Positions 1 through 10,479 of a stretch of DNA of 64,000 nt are shown piece after piece. A program made the translations under genes and the position numbers. The stretch comes from Zingiber officinale (taxonomy: Eukaryota > Streptophyta > Magnoliopsida > Zingiberales > Zingiberaceae): NCBI RefSeq assembly GCF_018446385.1, contig NC_055991.1:102159712-102223711 (forward strand), in the 5' to 3' direction. Positions within the stretch are counted from its first letter, which is position 1; every line of letters starts with the position of its first letter. A model generated the notes under the pieces. The model ran no database searches, was not told the DNA's origin, and saw nothing but the letters and a program-made list of their open reading frames with translations.

Positions 1-2693
1 CCTAGCCGTGTCGTCGCCACTCCGACCCAGAACCGCCGGTGTCCGAGCCCTAGCGCCGGCCGCTCCTTCTCTTCTTCCTTTCCGAGCCGCACTGGATGGC
101 GCCACCACTTGAGGCCGAAGGAAGCAGCGTCGCCTTGATTTTTCTGCCCTGGCGCCGGCTGCCACCCCCCCTGTGCCTGCCGACGCTGCCACTTATTCCC
201 GAGCCACAGACTCCGCATAGACCGCCGCCTGCTTCGGTCGATCTCCGCCGGAAATCGAGTATCTGAACTCTAGATTGGGTTTCTGTGCACCGTCCGAAGC
301 TTCCCTTCTTGTGTCTCTGCTTGACAGTGCCGAAGACAACACAGCGTTGTGCCCTAGCCGGATCTTGGAGGTAAGTATGGTTGGTATTAGGTTAATAGGG
401 ATTTAATTCTATACTGTGTTGAATCCCGAATCTGATTTTGATCTTCACTCATGACCTCACCTTTGATCCGAACAGGGTATAGGAATTCCAAATGAGGATA
501 AGACTTGTTGTGGGGTTTTTCTTGGATCTGGCAGTCACTGCTTCCAGCAAACTCTTTGATTTCCAATAGCAAGAACGACTGTGGAATTTGAGGTAAGGGA
601 AACACATTTCTTTTTGTGGCTGGATTGAAGTTGTGAGTGGATTTCTAGGTTGATTTATGATGTTCTTTGGATCTGGGCTGTGAGGAAGAGTTTCTAGCCA
701 AGCATTGTGCGTTGTGGGAAAATTTTAGCAAGGTCTCGGCTGAAGAATTTGGAATCTGTTGAGGTGAGTTTGGGAAGATGAATTGGATGATTTCGATGGT
801 CTGAGCTATTGGCATTACTTCTGTTATGTAAGCATAGGGTTAATTATATTAAATCCTGTGTAGATCTTATATGGTGACTTCCTTTGCAGACCTTGTTGGA
901 GAGAGAGCACTAACCGCTGTGATCTTCCTTTTGTTTGATCCAGAGGTAAGACTTAATGAATACAATCAAATATGTTGGTTGACTTTGATTGATGGTGTAA
1001 TTAGGGTTAATGAAACTAACCCTAGATGGTTGATGGATTAGGAATTTGTTTAGCTATTTGTTTATATTTAGCTAAATTGTAGGATTTATCACAGGACCTT
1101 GACGCGAGACGAGTTTCTCGACGTCCGGATTTGGACTGATTGGACCTTTCTTATTGGAGGCGGGTACATTTGACTTATTGTCTTTGATATGCTTAGTAAT
1201 TAAATTAACAAGATGCATTAATTGTGTTTCTTACTTGTTTCGGTTAATCACTGCCCAATACATGCTACCTGTTGATTGATTGTTTGTTTACATCTTGTAT
1301 GGATATGTACCTGATTCCACATGCTCATGGGTAGTGATATAACCATATTTTACCATGTCAGGACCTAGGTTTGATACCTTATATGATCAGATACCTTGAT
1401 ATGATTCATTCGCTTTGGTGCACATTATGATATGTCCAGAGATTGGTTTAGTATATTACCATGTTTAGTGACATGCACCATTCGCATGATTGCATGCTGA
1501 GTGATTGATTGCTCCTTTATTGTCGAGCACATTGCCAGTTTCATCACTGTTCGGTGCTCCGTTGTGACGCTCGTTGGTAGCGGGACACAGCGTGGTAGCA
1601 CGTCAGTTTGACTCTTCCGGTGCTCCGTTGATCCGCTCATGGGTAGTGTGACGCAGCGTGTAGCACGTTAGAGATTCCTCTCCGTCATAGCGTACCGGGA
1701 GATGAGAGCATTGCGCTCCCCCATTTATGATTTGGGGTAGGAGTACGTATGTACTCCGACAGCATCCCGTCCACTCGATCACTCATCAGGAGTAGTGTTG
1801 CAGAGTGCACGGTTGTCACAGCCCTACCCACTCGGTCCCACTGTTGTTGTGAGTCGGCTGACTGGCGTCAGGGGTGACCATGACATTGGCATCATATGCA
1901 TGATGCATTTACTGTTTGTGTTTGTGTTTGTTGCACTTATATGCTGCACATTGCTTGGATGCCTTGATTGACATGCATACAGGTCTTCTATACCTTTCGG
2001 ACTGTTTGTCCTTTTACCGGGTCCTGGTTAGTACAGATTCTCTCCTGTCTTCTTCGGTTTGTAGTTACCTTTATCTTTATCAGGAGACTGTACGCATGAT
2101 TAGTGCTAGGTGTTATTTCTTTACTTTGCATATCAATTGTACCTGCTGAGTGTTGGACTCACCCCGCCTCCATTGTTGTTATTTTCAGGTTGATGCTGTC
2201 AGGAGGGAGTTCCAGTCGCTAGTCCCCACTGCACGTAGTGCTACTCCTCTGCTGGTTTTTGAGTTGTTGTTTTACTTTAGCTTTTCGCTATCAGACTTTG
2301 TTTTAGTTTTGTTTTGGACTTATATATGGATATTGTATGGAATCTTTCCGTTGGGTGGACGTTTAGTATGATTTGGATTTACTCTACTACATGCCTGCCT
2401 GGACGGCAGAAGAGGTAAGAAAAAAATCGGATTTGGGCTTTACGAGTGTAGTTGAGTAGGGTTGATTTCGAGTCAGAGTATTTCTATGTTGTTTATTTTA
2501 TTAACTGCGTGGTTGTGACAGCCAGAGGTTGAATACATATATAAACTGCGTGGTGATTGATTTTATTTACTGTTATTATTCCAGCCGCCTGTGGTTGAGG
2601 TATATGAGATGTAGAAAAGTTTCAGATTGTCCACCATACAGGGGAGATGCTGCCGAAATTTTCTCGGACAGGGACTCCTCTGGGGGCGTGACA
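1..2693 (+). repeat. Gy1 5' LTR (partial)
   Basis: Position 1 corresponds to 7826 of the complete 3' copy, so about 395 bp are missing on the left. It ends in GGGGGCGTGACA directly before the primer site. It contains a strong splice donor (GAG|GTAAGTATGG, GT at 371), more donor-like sites at about 594, 765 and 952, and a stem TGAGT/ACTCA (2147-2161) followed by a pyrimidine tract and CAG ending at 2188. Confidence 0.92.
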
Positions 2694-2699
2694 ATTTAG

Positions 2700-2872
2700 T
2701 GGTATCAGAGCACAGGTATACGATCTTTTGTTTTCGTATTTTTGATGTTTGGGATAACCTGATACCAATTTATTTACTTGGTATCAGAGCGCCAAGTTTG
2801 GCGATACTGGTTGGATTTTTTGTATTTTGGATTTTCGAGATTTATCTGATACCAATTTATTGGTATCAGAGC
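2700..2872 (+). promoter_or_regulatory. Primer binding site, present three times
   Basis: TGGTATCAGAGC, the tRNA-iMet-type primer site of plant LTR elements, lies six bases after the LTR at 2700-2711. It is repeated exactly at 2779-2790 and 2861-2872. The second and third copies are each preceded by GATACCAATTTAT, which can pair with the TGGTATC that follows. Only the first is in the normal position. Confidence 0.85.
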
Positions 2873-5839
2873 GGGTTATGATACCTGCTTTTGGTGTTTT
2901 GGAGATTTATCGGATACTTGTTGTTAGTATTCTGGATATTTGGGTTAGCCAGGTTTGCGAGTCAAACTGGGCATTTTCGGATTTTCGATATGGTTATGTT
3001 TCGGATTTCCGTTTCGGATTTATTTGGATTTCCGGCGATGTTTTTTCGTTCGGAGTTTGAGGTCAAAGGTTGGGGACAGGACAGCGACAGAACATCTCCA
3101 GATAGCAAATAGGTATGATGTTTATTTTATGATAGTTATGACATGTATTAGCACTTTATCTTTAGTACCTGTCTGGTTGTTGTAGTCATATTACATGTGA
3201 TGGGTTAGCCACTGATCTGGGTCGACCCTCATAGAGATCAAGGATTATAGTCTCTGGTGATTTTTCATATCATACCATCAGTAGTTTTAGCTTATGTTAC
3301 TACTACTAGGAGATGGAGGCACATATCAGCCTCTGCTATCGTTAGCTGGGTAATGGATGATACCTATATATTCCTGTGGACTTAGCTAGTAGAGTTTTTA
3401 TACTCGTATCTTTTGGATATTAGGGTATCCGATACGATGAAAATTGGTCATTGGAGAGTTATCATGTTTGATCATTGTTGAGAATGATTTGGGGTTGAGG
3501 GATATTGGAAGATCAGATATTGTGATGTGTTGATTTCTAATGATTTAAGAGAGTAAATGTTATGTGGTTGTTTGATGATCCATTATTAGATATTTGTTTT
3601 GATGATCTATTAGTGGATAACTATTTTGATGATTTATATTTGGGTTGTCATTGATGGTGACATAGTGAGTGTCATTTATAATATTCACAGGTTTGATGAT
3701 TATGGTTGGTGATCAGATTATAAATTGGGTGCTAGAGAGTTTATGGTTGAGTGTGCCTATGAGATTTTAATAATCTGGTTAGTTGTGGTTAGTTAAAAGG
3801 ATGATAAAATGGATAATTGCTTCCTCTGATATTGGACTTCGTGGATAAATAATGATTTGATGTTTTGAATGCTAACTTGCCCTCATGGGGAGTAGAGACT
3901 GATTCATCTGATATTATGTGGGCTGATATTTTTTGAGGATGAAAATGAGAGTGTCTTGATGTTCCTAAATATTGACTTTTTCTTTTGGGTTGTACACATT
4001 TATACATATGATATTATGTGGTTGGATATACCTTAGTTGCTTGTAGAGGATTGCCATATTCTATTTTTAGAGGTTCGAACCTTTAGGTTATTTGTGCTTA
4101 GTTATGTATCTAGAGCACATTTGAGTACATGTTTTGTACTGACGTGAAAATGACTGATTTAGCCATATATCATTATCGGCTTGGATAGGTTATAAAGGAT
4201 CGATGTATCCTATTCCATGAAGATTTTGACCGTGAATTGTATATACCTGGTGGGATAACTTAGAGGGTGCTTTGGGATATGCGACCCCGCTGATGTAAGA
4301 AAGTGTAGAGCTAATTGCTTAACACTTATGGGATGCAATAGTTACTAGTGTATACTGGGAGAGTACATTTGGATTTATGATGATAAAATTTTCCCCATTA
4401 GATATAGTCTTGGTAGTGTATGACATTGACTGGCAATGTTATACCACGGTGTGTATATTTTTCTTGTCCGATACCAGTTCCTTTGAACCTAGAGCAGGGT
4501 TGTTACTGGATGATTAGACTGCTTTATTTTTGGGTTGCCTTTGATTGATGTATTCATGCTTGATACATATGCATGAATTTTGTTTAGATATACCGGTAAC
4601 CCATGAGTGTTGGTAGCATAAGGTTGGTCTCTTTGGTTGAGCTGGTATGCTGATTTTGCATGTATATCATGATTGTTTTGGGTTGTAGGAGTCCTGTGGT
4701 AGACTGTCCATTTGCAAGTAGTATATGTATCCATGTTCTGATATGGTTTGAAGGTTCCTTGTGGATCATAGATATGTAGTTGGGTGTATGTATCCGGAGG
4801 TATTATTGAAGATATCTTGTTGATTAAATCCGAGATGTGGTATAAGTACATCGGTGGTGTTTTGGATGGAGGCATTTTGTCGATTTAATCTGAGTTGTGA
4901 TATGTACATATGTGTTTGGTGTGGTATATAAGGTATCTTTTTGATTATGTTTGATATGTGAGTGCACCTGGGTTTAGTATGTTTTATTGGAAGCATATGT
5001 CGGTTATATGATATGTTATGTGAGTGCTGTTTGAGGTGTATTATTGATTTTACCGATGTTGATTTTGCACACGTGTTCGGTATGTATTGTTGGATGTATC
5101 ATACTGAATATACCTGAGATGTGAGTATGTTTGGTGTATAATAATTGGAGGATTTTGTTGATCATACATATGTTGTGTGAGCATGTGTGCTAGGTGTATA
5201 CATTGGTAGCAGTATGATGATTTTACTTATGCTGAATGCAGGATGTGGAGTGTCTGCATTATGTCATTGTTGGACTTACCCATCAACTAATTCTCCTATC
5301 AGTGGATGACCCACTAGGATGCTGATAGAGTTGATGATGGATTTGATTAGTTTACTAGGTTGTTATAGCCTAGGTTAACCATAGTGATTTGTGGTAGAGA
5401 GATCTTGTATAGTCTTTAGCTGGATAGTTAGGTGCCTTGGTGCACTTATATATTGTTTTATGGTGGGGCGTTGCTCCCACATATTACGAATTGCTGGTAG
5501 CGGAGCATAGCTCCTATATTTATTGCAGATACCTATTTCAGATTATTTGTGGTGGAGCGTAGCTCCCACATATTGAGGATTTCTTGTGGTAGAGCGTTGC
5601 TCCCACATATGTGATGTTTCCTGTGATGGAGCGTTGCTCTCACACTGGAGGATTTATTCTTTGGTGATTTATGTTATGGATGATCAGATTTTCGACTTAT
5701 TATCAGAGATCTTATGGATAGGAATATCTGTGATACGGACATTTTGTGTCTTGGGTTTTGCCATATAGGCTTACAGTGCCTTAGATGTATTTAGTGCCTA
5801 ATGATCCTGGTTTGTCGAGGATGTTTGGATAGGTTTCCA
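2873..5839 (+). other. Gy1 internal region, no recognisable coding
   Basis: Three kilobases of T/G-rich sequence with no reading frame of useful length and no gag or protease I can recognise. Short stretches (for example 3110-3260 and 4140-4260) align by eye with the corresponding part of Gy2 (27680-27850 and 28240-28370), so the region is shared by both non-autonomous elements. It is probably a decayed gag/protease/RT-N-terminus or a replacement sequence. Confidence 0.6.
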
Positions 5840-7330
5840 TTGTCTTTGTGGACGATGTTGTGATCTAATTCGGATCCGCGGTGAGTCACGCACATCACCC
5901 TTGCATAGATCTAGAGATGTTTCGATGAGAACATCTATATGTGATTGTCAGTAGTGCTGATTTGGATTGTCTTTTGTTATGATGTTTGGGACACACGGTC
6001 ACCAGTAGGAGTGTACCGTGGTTCCACAGGAGATAGAGGTTGTTACGGTTGGGAGCAGCCGAAATCAGTGTAGGAGATCCGCAGTCTTTTGTGACCCGCA
6101 GGATATTACAGACCTTTCGTCGAGGGTTTCTCCGCATAGCTATGCTACTTTCACGCGTGACCATGAAAGGCGTGAAGTTTACTTGGACTGAGGATTGCAA
6201 GACCAGCTTCTAGTAGCTGAAGCGGAGACTAGTGTCGGCTTTGATTTTTGGTTTTTACCTTCGAAAGAGGACGAATTTGTCCTCTACACCGACGCGTCTC
6301 TACAGGGTATGAGTGTTGTTCTGGTGCAGCACGGTAGAGTATTCTTATATGCTTCTCGATAGTTGAGGGAGCCTGAGAAGAAAATACTCAGTTCACGATC
6401 TGGAGTTGGCCGCTATTATTTTTGCCCTGAAGATTTGGCGGCAGTACCTGTATGATATTACATTGAGATTCTCACTGACCATCGGAGACTCAAATATCTG
6501 TTCACTCAGAAGGAACATAATCTTCGACTGAGGAGATAGATGGAGTTCCTGAAGTATTATGATTGTACCATTAGCTATCACCTGGGAAAAGCTAATGTGG
6601 TTACCGATGCACTTAGCTAGAGGTCCAGAGGGACTTTAGCTTGCCACCGAGTTGTGGTCACAGATTTGATTCATGATTTCTCTAAGTTAGACATTGAGAA
6701 ACAGGGACAGACAGAGTAGGGTATTCTTGCTACCATAGTTGCTCAGTCGTCGATCAGGATGAGAATCCGAGAGGCCCAGTTGTTGGGACCTCATAGAGCT
6801 CAGCGAGGCAGAGTGGTCTTTACTATCGGACGGACGATGTCAGGGGCACAAGACTGCCAGAAGAGTTATGCTGACTGGAGTCGGAGACTCTTAGAGTTCT
6901 TCATTTGCGACCATGTATTTCTGCGAGTTTTACCCACGAAAGGGGTGAAGAGATTTGATCTCAGAGGTAAGCCAGCTCCGTGATACATTGGACCTTTCCA
7001 GATCTCGGAAAGGATTGGAGCAGTAGCTTACTGGTTGGCACTATCGCCGTCCTTGGCAGGCGTTCGCGTCGTATTCCACGTATCTATACTGAGGAGATAC
7101 ATACCCAATCCGATACAGGTGTTGATAGATAATCTCAGTTCCCTTTAGTTTGACGTCACCTAAGAGGAGGTTCCGGTTTGGATTTTTGACCGGAAAGAGC
7201 GTCAGTTGCGGAACAAGACTATTTGGCTGGTTAAGTCGGATGACAGCATCATTCTGACGAGGAGGCTATTTGGGAGCTCGAGGATACGATCCGAGCTCGA
7301 TATCCCCATCTTTTCACTTGAGGTATGTGA
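5840..7330 (+). pseudogene. Gy1 pol remnant: RT, RNase H and integrase C-terminus
   Basis: Translated by eye with frame changes, the segment begins at the RT catalytic box (VFVDDVVI, 5842-5865). It continues through the RT thumb and then RNase H (FVLYTDASLQG near 6276; LTDHRRLKYLFTQKEHNLR near 6470; ISYHLGKANVVTDALS near 6570). The next recognisable part is the integrase C-terminus (DHVFLRVLPTKGVKRF near 6910; YIGPFQISERIGAVAYWLAL near 6985), followed by the tail with DRKERQLRNKT near 7190. The integrase zinc finger and DDE core are missing: the deletion joins RIREAQL directly to QKSYADWSRR around 6780-6880. Several in-frame stops make it non-functional. Gypsy assignment is firm, clade assignment less so. 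Confidence 0.88.
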
Positions 7331-7418
7331 TTTATTTACCGTTCAGCATTTATACTCTATATATGTTGTTAGTACTTGCTGATGGTAGATAACGAAATTT
7401 GGGGACCAAATTTTTATT

Positions 7419-7430
7419 AGTGGGGGAGAA
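7419..7430 (+). other. Polypurine tract of Gy1
   Basis: AGTGGGGGAGAA lies immediately before the TGTAAAATACC start of the 3' LTR. Gy2 has the same tract, and its context GGGGACCAAATTTTTAT is also shared. Confidence 0.88.
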
Positions 7431-10400
7431 TGTAAAATACCAGAAAATAGGCGAATATTAATAAGGAAATTTTCTGGAATTTTAGGACATTTTTCGGGAA
7501 TTTTTCGGAGCTCGTATGGACGAGTTAACGGGGACAAGAACGGGGCCCGGGAAAGCCTGTTTAGGCTACCCCATTTAGGCGAGGAAAAGTTATTTATTTT
7601 CTTTTCCTTTTTATTTGTTTTTCTTTTCTCTTTTATTCCTCTCCCCGACGCCGTTCATTTCTTCTCCCCCGACGCCGAGCCGCAACCTCTCCTTGCCCTA
7701 ACCGCCGGCCGCGGTGCTTTTCTCCTCTTCTCCTCTCCTCTGCCGCCACCACAGCCGACGCCAAGCATCGGCCACAAAAGCTCCAGCGACTGCCTTTGTG
7801 CCCTAGCGTCGGCTCGCCGCCGAGCCCTAGCCGTGTCGTCGCCACTCCGACCCAGAACCGCCGGTGTCCGAGCCCTAGCGCCGGCCGCTCCTTCTCTTCT
7901 TCCTTTCCGAGCCGCACTGGACGGCGCCACCACTTGAGGCCGAAGGAAGCAGCGTCGCCTTGATTTTTCTGCCCTGGCGCCGGCTGCCACCCCCCCTGTG
8001 CCTGCCGACGCTGCCACTTATTCCCGAGCCACAGACTCCGCGTAGACCGCCGCCTGCTTCGGTCGATCTCCGCCGGAAATTGAGTATCTGAACTCTAGAT
8101 TGGGTTTCTGTGCACCGTCCGAAGCTTCCCTTCTTGTGTCTCTACTTGACAGTGCCGAAGACAACACAGCGTTGTGCCCTAGCCGGATCTTGGAGGTAAG
8201 TATGGTTGGTATTAGGTTAATAGGGATTTAATTCTATACTGTGTTGAATCCCGAATCTGATTTTGATCTTCACTCATGACCTCACCTTTGATCCGAACAG
8301 GGTATAGGAATTCCAAATGAGGATAAGACTTGTTGTGGGGTTTTTCTTGGATCTGGCAGTCACTGCTTCCAGCAAACTCTTAGATTTCCAATAGCAAGAA
8401 CGACTGTGGAATTTGAGGTAAGGGAAGCACATTTCTTTTTGTGGCTGGATTGAAGTTGTGAGTGGATTTCTAGGTTGATTTATGATGTTCTTTGGATCTG
8501 GGCTGTGAGGAAGAGTTTCTAGCCAAGCATTGTGCGTTGTGGGAAAATTTTAGCAAGGTCTCGGCTGAAGAATTTGGAATATGTTGAGGTGAGTTTGGGA
8601 AGATGAATTGGATGATTTCGATGGTCTGAGCTATTGGCATTACTTCTGTTATGTAAGCATAGGGTTAATTATATTAAATCCTATGTAGATCTTATATGGT
8701 GACTTCCTTTGCAGACCTTGTTGGAGAGAGAGCACTAACCGCTGTGATCTTCCTTTTGTTTGATCCAGAGGTAAGACTTAATGAATACAATCAAATATGT
8801 TGGTTGACTTTGATTGATGGTGTAATTAGGGTTAATGAAACTAACCCTAGATGGTTGATGGATTAGGAATTTGTTTAGCTATTTGTTTATATTTAGCTAA
8901 ATTGTAGGATTTATCACAGGACCTTGACGCGAGACGAGTTTCTCGACGTCCGGATTTGGACTGATTGGACCTTTCTTATTGGAGGCGGGTACATTTGACT
9001 TATTGTCTTTGATATGCTTAGTAATTAAATTAACAAGATGCATTAATTGTGTTTCTTACTTGTTTCGGTTAATCACTGCCCAATACATGCTACCTGTTGA
9101 TTGATTGTTTGTTTACATCTTGTATGGATATGTACCTGATTCCACATGCTCATGGGTAGTGATATAACCATATTTTACCATGTCAGGACCTAGGTTTGAT
9201 ACCTTATATGATCAGATACCTTGATATGATTCATTCGCTTTGGTGCACATTATGATATGTCCAGAGATTGGTTTAGTATATTACCATGTTTAGTGACATG
9301 CACCATTCGCATGATTGCATGCTGAGTGATTGATTGCTCCTTTATTGTCGAGCACATTGCCGTTTCATCGGTGCTCGTTGTGGCCTTCGTTGGTAGCGGG
9401 ACCGCGTGGTAGCACGTCGGTTTGACTCTTCCTGCTCGTTGATCCGCTCATGGGTAGTGTGACGCAGTGTAGCACGTTAGAGATTCCTCTCCGTCATAGC
9501 GGGAGATGAGAGCATTGCGCTCCCCATTTATGATTTGGGGTAGAGTATGCGTATGTACTCGACAAAGATCCGTCCACTCGATCACCATCGAGTAGTGTTG
9601 CGAGTGCACGGTTGTCACCTACCCACTCGGTCCAACTGCTGATGTGATCTGGCGTCGGGGTGACCATGACATTGGCATCATATGCATGATGCATTTACTG
9701 TTTGTGTTTGTGTTTGTTGCACTTATATGCTGCACATTGCTTGGATGCCTTGATTGACATGCATACAGGTCTTCTATACCTTTCGGACTGTTTGTCCTTT
9801 TACCGGGTCCTGGTTAGTACAGATTCTCTCCTGTCTTCTTCGGTTTGTAGTTACCTTTATCTTTATCAGGAGACTGTACGCATGATTAGTGCTAGGTGTT
9901 ATTTCTTTACTTTGCATATCAATTGTACCTGCTGAGTGTTGGACTCACCCCGCCTCCATTGTTGTTATTTTCAGGTTGATGCTGTCAGGAGGGAGTTCCA
10001 GTCGCTAGTCCCCACTGCACGTAGTGCTACTCCTCTGCTGGTTTTTGAGTTGTTGTTTTACTTTAGCTTTTCGCTATCAGACTTTGTTTTAGTTTTGTTT
10101 TGGACTTATATATGGATATTGTATGGAATCTTTCCGTTGGGTGGACGTTTAGTATGATTTGGATTTACTCTACTACATGCCTGCCTGGACGGCAGAAGAG
10201 GTAAGAAAAAAATCGGATTTGGGCTTTACGAGTGTAGTTGAGTAGGGTTGATTTCGAGTCAGAGTATTTCTATGTTGTTTATTTTATTAACTGCGTGGTT
10301 GTGACAGCCAGAGGCTGAATACATATATAAACTGCGTGGTGATTGATTTTATTTACTGTTATTATTCCAGCCGCCTGTGGCTGAGGTATATGAGATGTAG

Positions 10401-10479
10401 AAAAGTTTCAGATTGTCCACCATACAGGGGAGATGCTGCCGAAATTTTCTCGGACAGGGACTCCTCTGGGGGCGTGACA
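7431..10479 (+). repeat. Gy1 3' LTR (complete, 3049 bp)
   Basis: Runs from TGTAAAATACC to GGCGTGACA. An AT-rich promoter-like stretch near 7580-7630 is followed by a C/T-rich leader-like segment (7630-8190) and a donor GAG|GTAAGT (GT at 8196). The TGAGT/ACTCA stem is at 9933-9947 and the CAG acceptor ends at 9974. It matches 1-2693 almost base for base except at 9360-9660, where many small deletions cluster. Confidence 0.92.

Larger units (their letters stand above)
1..10479 (+). mobile_element. Gy1: Ty3/gypsy element, non-autonomous, 5' LTR cut by window start
   Basis: The end of the 5' LTR (1-2693) is repeated at 7826-10479, with a PBS at 2700 and a purine tract at 7419. Internal remnants include gypsy RT with an FVDD box, RNase H and an integrase C-terminus, so this is a chromovirus-like gypsy element. 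The LTRs differ by only about ten substitutions outside one damaged 300 bp patch, yet the 4.7 kb interior has no gag, no integrase core and many stops. A recently moved element with a long-dead interior implies mobilisation in trans. The right flank GAAAT (10480-10484) is the candidate TSD; the left flank is outside the window. It sits inside LTR Gy3. Confidence 0.9.

Noticed and set aside
4489..4996. Minus-strand frames up to 128 codons in Gy1
   Set aside because: His/Thr/Tyr-rich translation of T/G-rich decayed internal DNA, no homologous frame conserved in Gy2.
7655..8017. GC-rich minus-strand reading frames of 94 and 120 codons
   Set aside because: They lie antisense in the C/T-rich leader part of the Gy1 LTR, with Arg/Ala-rich low-complexity translations and no family resemblance.
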